The notes: a model not told the origin generated them from the sequence alone. Shown: positions 6,690-14,540, counted from the first letter of the stretch. The stretch is 15,591 nucleotides of DNA from Candidatus Methanomethylophilaceae archaeon (GCA_017395275.1 JAFPVN010000167.1:1-15591), one strand, 5' to 3'. Program-made: numbers and translations.

Positions 6690-8121
6690 TCCCCTGCTCC
6701 TATCCGATTCCAAGGACGTACAGGACAGGTTCTCCCAGATGATCAGGGAGACCCTGTCCGCCGTTTTCAACTCATATTCCGACGATTCCGCATTCTCCGG
6801 GATCGACCCCTACGAGCTCAGGCAGAAGATAGGGGATCTGGGATTCCTGCCGCAGAAAGGCAAGGGGTTCGAGGAGGTGCTGAAGGAGACGGAGAGGACC
6901 ATCCTGCCGCACATGCTGCGCACATGGTCCACCAAGTACATGCCCCACCTCCACTCACCGGTGCTCACCGAGACCATCTGCTCGGAGCTCATCATAGCGT
7001 GCTTCAACGACAGCATGGACAGCTGGGACCAGGGTCCAGCCGCCACCGAGCTGGAGGAGAGCATGGTCCGCGGACTGAACGGGCTGTTCGGTTTCCCTGA
7101 GGAGGGATCCGACGGATGTTTCACGTCCGGCGGTTCGCAATCCAACATATCCGCGATAATCGCGGCACGCGACTGGTACTGCATGAATAGATTCAACTGG
7201 GACGTCAAGATGAACGGCCTCCCGCCGGAGTACACCAGGATGCGCGTGTACACATCCGAGATCTCCCACTTCTCCATGGACAAGGCGAGCCACATACTGG
7301 GTATGGGATACCGCGCGGTCAGGAAGATCCCCGTTGATTCCAGATGCAGGATCGACCTCAGGGCGTTCGAGAGGATGCTCGAGGAGGATGTCGCCGCGGG
7401 ACTGTTCCCGTACTGCGCTGTAGCGACTTTCGGTACCACCGACTTCGGCTCCATAGACGACGCCGAGGGCATGAGGGAGCTCTGCGACCGCTACGGGATG
7501 CACCTGCACGCGGACGCCGCATACGGCTCCGGACTGATAATGAGCCAGCAGTACAAGGACAGGATAAAATCCATCTCGTTGTGCGACTCCATCACCGTCG
7601 ATTTCCACAAGATGTTCCTGCTCCCGATCTCGTGCTCCGCCATCCTGATGAAGGACGGGGAGCGCCTGAAGTGCTTCGAGCTCCACGCCGATTACCTCAA
7701 CCGCGAGGAGGACGAGGAGGACGGTTACATCAACCTCGTCGGCAAATCCATGCAGACCACACGCCGCTTCGATGCGCTCAAGGTGTTCATGGCATTCCAG
7801 ACCAGGGGAATCGACGGATACGGGAGGATAATCGACACCGCCGTCGGCAACGCATCGTACTTCTATCAGCGCATAGCATCCGACCCGGCCTTCATAGCAC
7901 CTGTGGAACCGGAACTGTCCTCGGTCGTGTTCGCTCTCGCATCCGGCGACGAGGTCAACAAGAAGGTCAGACGCGCGCTCCTGAGCGAGGGGACCGTGAT
8001 AGGCCAGACGGTCATGGACGGACGCGTAATGCTCAAGTTCACCCTCCTGAACCCCAACCTCGGTCACGAGAGGATCGATTCGATCGTCGCGAGGATCAAG
8101 GAGCTGGGCTCCCAATTCTGA
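6676..8121 (+). CDS. ddc: PLP-dependent L-2,4-diaminobutyrate decarboxylase
   Basis: The ATG at 6676 is preferred to the one at 6670 because GAGGT at 6663-6667 spaces properly to it; the gene overlaps dat by 14 bp, implying coupled translation. The protein has 481 residues. It has the group II decarboxylase motifs: TSGGSQSNISAI near residue 150, FGTTDFGSIDD near 255, HADAAYGSG with Asp280, and the PLP lysine K312 in VDFHKMFLLPIS. With the preceding aminotransferase it should convert L-2,4-diaminobutyrate to 1,3-diaminopropane and CO2. Substrate assignment rests on gene pairing; glutamate, tyrosine or aspartate decarboxylation are alternatives from the fold alone. Its stop codon abuts the convergent sulfotransferase stop. 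Confidence 0.85.
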
Positions 8122-9339
8122 TCACTCGTAGTACACGCAGCGGTACGTGAAGTTCTTGGGGAACTGCAGGGTGACCCTCATCAGCTCCTTCTGCTGATCG
8201 AAGTCATAGATGCAGAAGCACACCGCATCGTTCATCGCGTCGCCCCATCCCAGAGCGAAGGTGTTCCCGCTGATGCGCTGGGCGGAACCGCATGCGGCTG
8301 AGAACTTGCCGTCGATCCTGTACTGATGGAACTCCTGCAGCTCCTGCGTGTCCATGTTCACCTTGTACGACACGACGCGGGTCTCCTGGGTGATGTTATG
8401 GTTGTCGAACGCGTTGATGGTGACGCCGTCGACGGTCACGTAGTGCTGTCCCGATGTCCTCTGATCCGCCGACAGTCCGAACTCGTCGGCATTGCCCGAC
8501 AGCTTCCATTTGATCTGGTCCGTGTCCTTCGTGCGGTCGAGGCACAGGATGGTGTTCAGGTGGTGGAACGAGCATACCAGATCGCCGGCGTCGTTGAGGC
8601 GCATGGCGTTGAAGTGCACGTAGTCGGGGGCATCCACCTGCTCGTTAGCGAAGTCGTTGGCGGTCGGGGTGGCATCGGTGACCGTCAGGGAGTACAGTTC
8701 GGGGTAATCAACGCTCCTCCAGTCCCACACGACGTTGCCGTGATCGACCTCCTGCAGGTACGAGTAGATGACGTTGGAGCCGTCGGGGTATCCGGGGATG
8801 TTGTACACGCGGTCCTTGATGTAACCGGACATGATGTAGTGGTCCAGATCGATGAGCAGGAAATCGTGGCCGTCGAGCGGATGGCCCTTGTCGACGATGT
8901 CGGACTGTTCGAAGGATACGCGCTTGACCTCGTTGAAATCGGAATCCATGATCACGCGCTGGCCGGGGGCGTATCCCGGGAGGCCGAACTTGTCGTACTG
9001 CGTGTCCTGGTCGTGGTAGCTGTAGTAGACCTTGTCGCCGATGACGTGCTTCTTGAAATCCCAGTAACCGGCCTCCACGCCGTCCTTGAGGTCCTCGTGC
9101 TTGGACCATACCACGTTACCCTTGCCGTCAAGCATGACGATGTTCTTGGTGTACACGAATGACAGGAATATGTTCCCCGGCAGATCGGTCCCGCCCTGCA
9201 CGGTGAACCTTGGGATATCGTCCGAGGATGTCTCCTCCGGAGAATAGTGCTCCACGGCGACGGCCGCTATGACCGCGCAGGATATGACCAACAGTCCCGC
9301 TATGATAGGCAATGACCTGCTCTGACCCGTGTCCGCCAT
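8122..9339 (-). CDS. Arylsulfotransferase-like protein, membrane anchored
   Basis: The ATG at 9339 is chosen because GAGGCG lies seven bases upstream and the product then begins with a short polar stretch and one hydrophobic helix (about residues 10-30), a signal anchor placing the rest outside the cell. The protein has 405 residues. The body has the repeated W/G/D strands of a six-bladed beta-propeller as in the ASST (Arylsulfotrans) family: VVWDWRS near 205, DYVHFNAMRLNDAGDLVCS near 240, IKWKLSGNADEF near 277 and SGQH at 297-299. His242 and His299 are candidate catalytic residues. ASST enzymes transfer sulfate between phenols without PAPS, but many archaeal homologues are uncharacterised. 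Upstream in-frame starts at 9372 and 9432 lack a ribosome binding site. Confidence 0.8.
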   Translation of the reverse strand: MADTGQSRSLPIIAGLLVISCAVIAAVAVEHYSPEETSSDDIPRFTVQGGTDLPGNIFLSFVYTKNIVMLDGKGNVVWSKHEDLKDGVEAGYWDFKKHVIGDKVYYSYHDQDTQYDKFGLPGYAPGQRVIMDSDFNEVKRVSFEQSDIVDKGHPLDGHDFLLIDLDHYIMSGYIKDRVYNIPGYPDGSNVIYSYLQEVDHGNVVWDWRSVDYPELYSLTVTDATPTANDFANEQVDAPDYVHFNAMRLNDAGDLVCSFHHLNTILCLDRTKDTDQIKWKLSGNADEFGLSADQRTSGQHYVTVDGVTINAFDNHNITQETRVVSYKVNMDTQELQEFHQYRIDGKFSAACGSAQRISGNTFALGWGDAMNDAVCFCIYDFDQQKELMRVTLQFPKNFTYRCVYYE

Positions 9340-9378
9340 GGTAACGCCTCGGATTCCGCTGCGAAATCCCATGGTGCA

Positions 9379-9388
9379 CTGATAAACG
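9379..9388 (-). promoter_or_regulatory. TATA-like box of the sulfotransferase gene
   Basis: On the minus strand ACGTTTAT lies about 45 bp upstream of the start at 9339 and leaves room for a short leader with the GAGGCG site. Weak evidence. Confidence 0.3.
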
Positions 9389-9440
9389 TATCGGGATGCC
9401 GTTCGGCAGACCCGAACGAGCGCGGATTGCATGTGCCAGA

Positions 9441-9899
9441 TCAGAGGGATTTGGCCTTATCGAGGACCTTGGCGACGTGTCCCGCGACCTTCACGTTGTT
9501 CCATACGGCCTCGACGTTCCCGTCCTTGCCGATGATGAACGTGGTACGCTTCACTCCCTCGAAGGTCTTGCCGTAGTTGGTCTTAAGGCCCCATGCCCCC
9601 ACCTTCTCCATGAGCGAGTGGTCGGCGTCGGTGAGCAGCCTGATCGTCAGCTCCTGCTTCCTCTTGAAGTTCTGATGGGATGCCGTGGAATCCCTGCTGA
9701 CCCCGATGACCTCCATGCCCAATGCGGCGAAGTCGGCGGAGGCCGCGGTGAAGTCCTTCGCCTCGGTGGTGCATCCGGATGTGTTGTCCTTCGGATAGAA
9801 GTACAGCACGTATCTCTTCCCGGCCATCGACCTGCTGTCGAACTCCGCGCCGGTGTCGTCTGTCAGAACGTAATCGGGGAATCTCTCGCCTGCATCCAT
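9441..9899 (-). CDS. bcp: Bcp/PrxQ-type peroxiredoxin, single-cysteine variant
   Basis: The protein has 152 residues, normal for thiol peroxidase Bcp. The peroxidatic motif YPKDNTSGC has Pro36, Thr40 and catalytic Cys43, and GVKRTTFII supplies the active-site arginine. In most Bcp proteins the resolving cysteine lies five residues after the first (CTTEAC); here that position is Lys48 and no other cysteine is present, so it should act as a 1-Cys enzyme reduced by an external thiol. It detoxifies hydrogen and organic peroxides in the cytoplasm. The minus-strand promoter GGATTATAGG at 9927-9936 suits a leaderless message. An IS630 element sits directly upstream of this promoter. Confidence 0.93.
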   Translation of the reverse strand: MDAGERFPDYVLTDDTGAEFDSRSMAGKRYVLYFYPKDNTSGCTTEAKDFTAASADFAALGMEVIGVSRDSTASHQNFKRKQELTIRLLTDADHSLMEKVGAWGLKTNYGKTFEGVKRTTFIIGKDGNVEAVWNNVKVAGHVAKVLDKAKSL

Positions 9900-9926
9900 A
9901 TTATCATGACCGTATCGGCGACCTGC

Positions 9927-9936
9927 CTATAATCCT
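9927..9936 (-). promoter_or_regulatory. Promoter of the peroxiredoxin gene
   Basis: On the minus strand, GGATTATAGG is centred about 30 bp before the ATG at 9899. GACGCTAAC (9938-9946) lies immediately upstream and is mirrored beyond the IS element at 11183-11191. Confidence 0.45.
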
Positions 9937-9945
9937 TGACGCTAA

Positions 9946-9979
9946 CTAGTAGATTGTTCGCTAAATAGATAATATAATA
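9946..9979 (+). repeat. Left terminal inverted repeat of the IS630 element
   Basis: 17 perfect bases followed by 17 with four mismatches against the right end. Very AT-rich inner part, doubling as the transposase promoter region. Confidence 0.85.
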
Positions 9980-10023
9980 AACGAACAAATCTATTCTACA
10001 TGCACCGCGATGAGGTGCATGTA

Positions 10024-11148
10024 ATGGCAAGGCCGAGAGGTTTCAAACTGGAATTGTCCGAAGAGGACAGGAACGAGCTGAAGAGGATATCGAACAGCAC
10101 ATCCGAAGAATTCAGAAGGGTCCAACGCTCCAAGATCATACTGATGTACGCAGATGATGTCAGCAACAAGGACATCTCGGAGATCCTCGGGATCAACAAG
10201 ATGACGGTGAAGAACGTCATCGACAAATGCAGGCAAGTAGGTCCGATAGCCGCCCTTGATGATATGGCCAGATCTGGAAAGCCATCTGTGATAGACGATA
10301 ACGACAAATCGTATATCGTATACCTTGCCTGCCATAAACCCAAGGAACTCGGCCGTCCGGAGGAGCTGTGGTCCATCACGGCCCTTCAGAAGCATATCAG
10401 GAAAAACTGCGAGAAGGACGGATATCCCAATCTGGTCAATCTTTCCAGGTCCAGATTGTGGGAGATACTCGAAGAGAGGGAATTGAAGCCTCATCGGATT
10501 ACGTATTATCTGGAGAAGAAGGATCCCGAGTTCAAGGAGAAGATGGAGCGCCTGCTGATCCTGTACAAGGAGATACAGGTATCCATCGACAGGGGCGAAT
10601 GTCCCGACATGCCCACGGTATCATACGACGAGAAACCAGGCATCCAGATACTGGAGAACACCGCGCCGGATCTTCCACCCGTTGAAGGACACGGTACCGT
10701 TGCCCGTGATTACGAATACAGGAGACACGGGACGCTTTCGCTGCTGGCGGGCCTCAATCTCAATGACGGGACGGTGATCCCTCTGGTCAGCAAGACCCAC
10801 AAGAGCTCGGATTTCATTCAATTCCTGAAGAAACTCGATTCCATATACCGGGATTACGATCAGATCCGCATAGTCCTGGACAACCATTCCGCCCACACCT
10901 CCAAAGAAGTTATGAGATATCTGGAGACCGTACCCAACAGATTCGTTTTCGTGTTTACCCCGAAACACGGTTCGTGGCTCAATCTGGTCGAATCGTTCTT
11001 CGGTAAGATGTCAAAGACGATGCTCAGGGGAATCAGGGCATCATCATACGAAGAGATGGAAGAAAGGATCCTTCGGTATTTCGACGAGGTTAACAAGGAA
11101 CCCGTGGTCTACAGATGGACATACAAGTTGGACGAGGTTGAAGTATAA
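10024..11148 (+). CDS. IS630-family transposase
   Basis: The ATG at 10024 is preferred to ATG 10000 because GAGGTG at 10012-10017 lies six bases upstream. The protein has 374 residues. The N-terminal half holds a helix-turn-helix (NKDISEILGINKMTVKNVI) and a second winged segment. The C-terminal catalytic triad is visible: Asp202 in SYDEKPG, Asp286 in VLDNHSAHTS and Glu323 in HGSWLNLVESFF, the typical order of IS630/Tc1-mariner DDE enzymes. It cuts and pastes the element at TA sites. The reading frame is intact with no frameshift, and GC is lower than in neighbouring host genes. The stop codon falls within the right terminal repeat. Confidence 0.95.
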   Translation: MARPRGFKLELSEEDRNELKRISNSTSEEFRRVQRSKIILMYADDVSNKDISEILGINKMTVKNVIDKCRQVGPIAALDDMARSGKPSVIDDNDKSYIVYLACHKPKELGRPEELWSITALQKHIRKNCEKDGYPNLVNLSRSRLWEILEERELKPHRITYYLEKKDPEFKEKMERLLILYKEIQVSIDRGECPDMPTVSYDEKPGIQILENTAPDLPPVEGHGTVARDYEYRRHGTLSLLAGLNLNDGTVIPLVSKTHKSSDFIQFLKKLDSIYRDYDQIRIVLDNHSAHTSKEVMRYLETVPNRFVFVFTPKHGSWLNLVESFFGKMSKTMLRGIRASSYEEMEERILRYFDEVNKEPVVYRWTYKLDEVEV

Positions 11149-11177
11149 TATTATAAATTAAGCGAACAATCTACTAG
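11144..11177 (-). repeat. Right terminal inverted repeat of the IS630 element
   Basis: Reverse complement of the left end; the outer 17 bp are identical. Immediately outside, CTACTGTTAGTGTC leads into the next promoter. Confidence 0.85.
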
Positions 11178-11191
11178 CTACTGTTAGTGTC

Positions 11192-11238
11192 CCCTTTATA
11201 TCACCGCTCCGGACGGATGTGTAATCAGAGGTGTTAGA
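11192..11238 (+). promoter_or_regulatory. Promoter and ribosome binding site of the small membrane protein
   Basis: CCCTTTATATC (11193-11203) is a good box A; a start about 25 bp on would fall near 11224. AGAGGTG (11227-11233) is a strong ribosome binding site, followed after five bases by ATC, not ATG, in frame with the membrane protein. Confidence 0.5.
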
Positions 11239-11760
11239 ATCGTTTACATCTACCAGAAATACAAGGAAGAGAAAGAGACGTACAATACGGGATACAGCGA
11301 CCCGAAGCGGATACTCATCGGGGGGCTGCTCATCGCCGCATCCATCCTGTTCAACGTGATAGAGCTGCACACGGAGATCGCGAAGGTGGGCATCGACGTG
11401 GGTTTCTCGGGATGGGACCTGAGGGGGCTTGTGACCAAAGCCTCTCCCAATGACGGCATGGGTTTCCTCCTCTATCTGCCCATAGCGACCCCGGTCATCG
11501 GGGCGGCCGTCGCGGTGACGGCGTTCCTCTCCATGAAGGGGAACGACATCCTGTCGGACCGCCAGCTCGGGCTGGTCGGCCTCGTGTGCATCATACTGCC
11601 TGCGGTGTTCTTCGCGTACGCATACGGACAGCTGACCTCCGAGGGACTGGTCGATTTGCTGTTCGGGGATGTCTCGATACGTCCCTGCCCCGCGATGGTG
11701 ATGCAGATAATAGGGGGATTCGTCATCCATCTGACTGCCAGGAAGGGGCACAGCGCCTGA
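11239..11760 (+). CDS. Small membrane protein of unknown function, non-canonical start
   Basis: The frame with clear membrane-protein character is open from 11188 to 11760. Its first ATG/GTG/TTG is the GTG at 11356, but that would begin inside a hydrophobic helix and has no ribosome binding site. The box A at about 11198 and AGAGGTG at 11227-11233 point to ATC at 11239 as the start, giving about 173 residues (134 from GTG 11356). Four hydrophobic segments are visible: RILIGGLLIAASILFNVI, then GFLLYLPIATPVIGAAVAV, LGLVGLVCIILPAVFFAYA, and AMVMQIIGGFVIHL. No family is recognised. The start codon may be mutated, making it a translationally weakened gene, or ATC may be used. The stop abuts that of the prenyltransferase. 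Confidence 0.6.
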   Translation: MVYIYQKYKEEKETYNTGYSDPKRILIGGLLIAASILFNVIELHTEIAKVGIDVGFSGWDLRGLVTKASPNDGMGFLLYLPIATPVIGAAVAVTAFLSMKGNDILSDRQLGLVGLVCIILPAVFFAYAYGQLTSEGLVDLLFGDVSIRPCPAMVMQIIGGFVIHLTARKGHSA

Positions 11761-12678
11761 TCAGAGCAGGAGCGTCCAGTAGAGGAGGTAGCCGACGGAG
11801 AGAAGAACACCGAAATGCCAATTGAGCTTGAAGCACAGGGGGACGAGCATGAAGCTCGCGTGCTTGTCCTCCGCCGCCTTCGAGCTGTTCACCAGGACCA
11901 CATACAGGTCGTACGCAGAGAGGAAGGCGAGCGCACAGGGCCACGGTGCATATCCGATTATCAACAATACGGCAAGGATCACGAACGCGATCACCGACTC
12001 GAAGCGGTAGATCGCCATCCCCGTCCTGTAGGAGAAGTGTCCCATCAGGGTACCGACGTCCGCTTCCTTGTCGTCATAGTAGTCGCGCATCTCGTTGCCG
12101 CCGAGCACGCCGGTGATGAGGAACGCATTGGGCAGCCCGATGACCACGGGTTCCCATGCAAGTTCGCCGGTGAGGACGAAGTAGGTACCGAGGGGCATCA
12201 GCACGCCCATCATGACGAAGACGTTGACCTGACCGAGGGCGTGATACTTGTACACGGCGGTGTACAGACCTGCGCCCGCCATCGCCAGGGCACCGAAGAT
12301 CAGGATCTTCCAGCCGATGTAGAATATGAACACGATACCTATCAGACACGTAAGACCCAGACATGCCAAACCCATCCACAGCACGTGCTTCGGTTTCAGC
12401 ACCCCGGTCACGAGTTCGGGCGAGCGGGTCTCGTTCTCGACGGTATCCGTGCCCTTCTGGTAATCCCCGTAGGTGTTGAGGAGGTTGGCCGCAGACTGAA
12501 GGAGACATCCCGCTATCACCGTCAGGATGAGGATGATCACGGCAGCGATATCGACATCGATGTAACGGAAGGCTATGAATCCGCCGATCAGCACGGGAAC
12601 GACGGCACCGTGCAGCGTCCACGGGCGGAACGCGTTCCACCATCCCGCTTTGACCGGCTTTACTTTCGGAGTCTCCAT
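11761..12678 (-). CDS. UbiA/MenA-type polyprenyltransferase
   Basis: The protein has 305 residues with about nine hydrophobic helices, normal for the UbiA superfamily. The first aspartate-rich motif is NLLNTYGDYQKGTD (Asn68, Asp72, Asp78) and the second is NEMRDYYDDKEADVGT (Asp199, Asp202, Asp203, Asp207), which bind Mg-diphosphate of a prenyl donor. The layout resembles MenA (1,4-dihydroxy-2-naphthoate prenyltransferase) more than archaeal DGGGP synthase. The usual Asn-Asp of the first motif is Asn-Thr here. It acts in the membrane, and the acceptor is unknown because no quinone genes are nearby. A minus-strand AT box at 12705-12716 gives a near-leaderless message. It is divergent from the transporter gene across a palindrome. 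Confidence 0.85.
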   Translation of the reverse strand: METPKVKPVKAGWWNAFRPWTLHGAVVPVLIGGFIAFRYIDVDIAAVIILILTVIAGCLLQSAANLLNTYGDYQKGTDTVENETRSPELVTGVLKPKHVLWMGLACLGLTCLIGIVFIFYIGWKILIFGALAMAGAGLYTAVYKYHALGQVNVFVMMGVLMPLGTYFVLTGELAWEPVVIGLPNAFLITGVLGGNEMRDYYDDKEADVGTLMGHFSYRTGMAIYRFESVIAFVILAVLLIIGYAPWPCALAFLSAYDLYVVLVNSSKAAEDKHASFMLVPLCFKLNWHFGVLLSVGYLLYWTLLL

Positions 12679-12720
12679 CTGTATCAGAGGGTTATCCTTG
12701 ACTCGATATTTATTAATTAT

Positions 12721-12737
12721 TTATCGATAATCGATAA
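12721..12737. promoter_or_regulatory. 17-bp palindrome between divergent promoters
   Basis: TTATCGATAATCGATAA is a perfect inverted repeat with one central base and two nested ATCGAT cores. It lies between the AT box of the prenyltransferase gene (minus) and that of the transporter (plus, around 12736-12746), so one dimeric regulator could control both. Confidence 0.5.
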
Positions 12738-12768
12738 TTATTTAGATACCCCAGATTATACGTGCGCC

Positions 12769-13746
12769 ATGGATATCAAGACTCTACTGAAAAGCAGCGC
12801 ATTCATGATGACGCTGGCGCTGGTGGTCGCGCTGATCACCAACTTCGCGGGTGTGTTCCCAAGCGACCCGCTGAACGCCGACGTACGCTCCACGCTGACC
12901 ATCATCACCCTGGCGACGATGCTCACCATCTCGCTCTCGAGGATCCCGCTGACGAACCTCAACCCCCTGAAATACAAGAAGTCGGTAGCGCGCTCCGTTC
13001 TGCTGGGTCTTGTGGTCTCCTCGATCATACCCCTCATCGGATACTTCCTCCTCAAGGACACCGAGTACGGCGACCAGGCGATGGGACTCGTCTTCATCGC
13101 CGCCACCCCGTTCGCGGCATCGGTCGCGCCGCTGTCGTTCATCCTGAACGGTGACATGGAGCACGCGACGAGAGGTACGATCATCGTCTACATCGTCGCA
13201 CTGGCCTGGATCCCGTTCATCGTATGGCTCGCCCTGGGCGAGGTCGTGGACATGACCAACGTGTTCATCACCGTACTGGAGCTCATCGCGGTCCCGCTGG
13301 TCCTCTCAAGACTTCTGACCAAGGTGAACATCAACAAGGAGTTCATGGCCATCTTCCTCAACTGCTGTATCTTCTTCCTGGTATGGCTGTCCGTCGGTTC
13401 CACCAACTTCAAGGGTACCGCCGCATGGGTGTTCATCGCCTTCCTGATCATAGCCACGCTGAGGTCCTTCGGTCTCGGTAACGGTGTCGAGATCGTCGAG
13501 AAGAAGGCCGGCATCCACTGGAAGCAGAGGGTATCGGACATCCTGATGACCTCGTACAAGAACAAGGGGATCGCCATCGCCCTGTGCATGAGCGTCCTCC
13601 CCGGGAACCTCAGGGGACTCGCCATGGTCGCAATCGCCACATCCATCCTCGTGGAGATCATGTGGGTCGCGTTCATGGACTCCGTGCTGTTCAACAGGAA
13701 ACGCATGGAGAGGGAGATCGCCGCGGAGAAAACGGCGGCGGAGTGA
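12769..13746 (+). CDS. Bile acid:sodium symporter (SBF) family transporter
   Basis: The ATG at 12769 follows the AT-rich promoter by about 25-30 bp; the frame is open far upstream but that part is the reverse of the prenyltransferase gene and is not expected to be translated. The protein has 325 residues and about nine or ten hydrophobic helices, the SBF/arsenite-permease-like size. Family hallmarks include FIAATPFAASVAPLSFILNGD, a discontinuous-helix style segment, and KNKGIAIALCMSVLP near the C-terminus, matching the second crossing region. It is likely a Na+-coupled carrier for an organic anion; the name bile acid reflects the family, not the substrate. Pairing with the divergent prenyltransferase is conjectural. 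Confidence 0.8.
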   Translation: MDIKTLLKSSAFMMTLALVVALITNFAGVFPSDPLNADVRSTLTIITLATMLTISLSRIPLTNLNPLKYKKSVARSVLLGLVVSSIIPLIGYFLLKDTEYGDQAMGLVFIAATPFAASVAPLSFILNGDMEHATRGTIIVYIVALAWIPFIVWLALGEVVDMTNVFITVLELIAVPLVLSRLLTKVNINKEFMAIFLNCCIFFLVWLSVGSTNFKGTAAWVFIAFLIIATLRSFGLGNGVEIVEKKAGIHWKQRVSDILMTSYKNKGIAIALCMSVLPGNLRGLAMVAIATSILVEIMWVAFMDSVLFNRKRMEREIAAEKTAAE

Positions 13747-13755
13747 TTCACTCCG
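13739..13755. terminator. Short palindrome across two convergent stop codons
   Basis: CGGAGTGA-T-TCACTCCG has two perfect 8-bp arms around one base and includes both the TGA of the transporter and the reversed TGA of the HTH gene. It could serve as a minimal bidirectional 3'-end hairpin. Weak evidence. Confidence 0.3.
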
Positions 13756-13969
13756 TCTCCTCTTCATCCTCGACGTATTCCAATATGTCGCCGGGCTGAC
13801 AGTCCAGCGCCTTGCAGATGCCGTTGAGGGTGGAGAAACGGACCGCCGAGATCTTACCGGTCTTGATGTTGGACAGGTTCACGTTGGATATCCCCACTAG
13901 CTCGGCGAGCTTGTTGAGGGATATCTTCCTGTCCGCCATCACCCTGTCCAGTCTCAGAATTATAGTCAT
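13748..13969 (-). CDS. Small Xre-type HTH regulator (YozG-like)
   Basis: The ATG at 13969 is chosen because GAGGT lies five bases upstream, overlapping the stop of the preceding DUF2975 gene. The protein has 73 residues, almost entirely one Cro/C1-type helix-turn-helix: SLNKLAELVGISNVNLSNIKTGK, then RFSTLNGICKALDCQPGDILEY, and an acidic tail. The final CQPGDILEY is typical of small regulators found next to DUF2975 membrane proteins (yozG/yoaS-type pair of Firmicutes). It probably represses its own operon; the membrane partner may modulate it. Targets are unknown. Confidence 0.9.
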   Translation of the reverse strand: MTIILRLDRVMADRKISLNKLAELVGISNVNLSNIKTGKISAVRFSTLNGICKALDCQPGDILEYVEDEEETE

Positions 13970-13976
13970 GTGAACC

Positions 13977-14492
13977 TCACAGGGTCTCGTCGGATTCCTT
14001 CTGGAGGACCCCTCCGTAGCGGCAGACCAGGGCAAGACAGTAGGTGACCACGGATATCAGCGTGCATCCGAGGAACACGAACACGGTGAACGCGATCGGC
14101 GTTCCCGCGATTATGTCCAACGTCAGGAGCACGAACGCCGAGGCGAGATAGAACAGCGAGATGGAGATCATCCTCTTGGTGTTCCGCTCGGTGAAGGGAC
14201 TGTGCTCGTCGCGGATGTCGCACATTATGTCGTGCAGTCCTTTGACCGTGATGAAACCCATGATCCAAATCGCCGTGAACTTGAGGCAGGCGGCGACCCT
14301 GCGGTAGGTCTCATCGAATGAGCCAGATGATATCCAGTCCCTGAGGAAGTCCTCCGCCGGTCCGTAACTGAACGACGCGATAAGCACCGCCACCGTGGCG
14401 ATGACTAAAGCGGCCAAAACGTATTCCGCGACGAGCATCACCTTGGATGCGTACTCGCATACCCTCTTCAGCGTGTGGAGGTCCCCTCTCAT
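13977..14492 (-). CDS. DUF2975 membrane protein
   Basis: The ATG at 14492 is preferred; an in-frame TTG at 14513 is an alternative. The protein has 171 residues with four hydrophobic helices. The family signature HSPFTERNTKRM lies between helices 2 and 3, and the C-terminus RYGGVLQKESDETL also matches the family. The gene is translated with the downstream HTH gene (the HTH ribosome binding site overlaps this stop codon), the conserved two-gene arrangement for DUF2975. Function is not established; a membrane sensor or modulator of the HTH protein is plausible. It is divergent from mntP across about 80 bp that includes TGCAAC direct repeats. Confidence 0.88.
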   Translation of the reverse strand: MRGDLHTLKRVCEYASKVMLVAEYVLAALVIATVAVLIASFSYGPAEDFLRDWISSGSFDETYRRVAACLKFTAIWIMGFITVKGLHDIMCDIRDEHSPFTERNTKRMISISLFYLASAFVLLTLDIIAGTPIAFTVFVFLGCTLISVVTYCLALVCRYGGVLQKESDETL

Positions 14493-14540
14493 CGCAGGTG
14501 CAACCTGTTGCAACGGTAAAACATTGTTGGTATGTCGGAG

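Larger units (their letters stand above)
9946..11177 (+). mobile_element. IS630-family insertion sequence, complete
   Basis: Inverted ends CTAGTAGATTGTTCGCT (9946-9962) and its exact reverse complement (11161-11177) enclose one intact DDE transposase. The match continues imperfectly to about 34 bp (9946-9979 / 11144-11177, four further mismatches), and the transposase stop lies inside the right end. TA dinucleotides flank both ends, consistent with the family's TA target duplication, though the exact boundary can be set at more than one TA. The intact gene and ends suggest recent or active transposition. Confidence 0.88.

Noticed and set aside
6955..8115. Long minus-strand open frame opposite the decarboxylase
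   Set aside because: Antisense shadow of a gene with intact PLP motifs; no promoter, start context or recognisable domain.
8326..9162. Plus-strand open frame opposite the sulfotransferase
   Set aside because: Composition dominated by Val, Asp and Leu from reversed codons; the minus-strand frame has a signal anchor and propeller motifs.
11815..12768. Extension of the SBF transporter frame 318 codons upstream
   Set aside because: This part is antisense to the prenyltransferase and very hydrophilic; the transporter starts naturally at ATG 12769 behind its own AT box.
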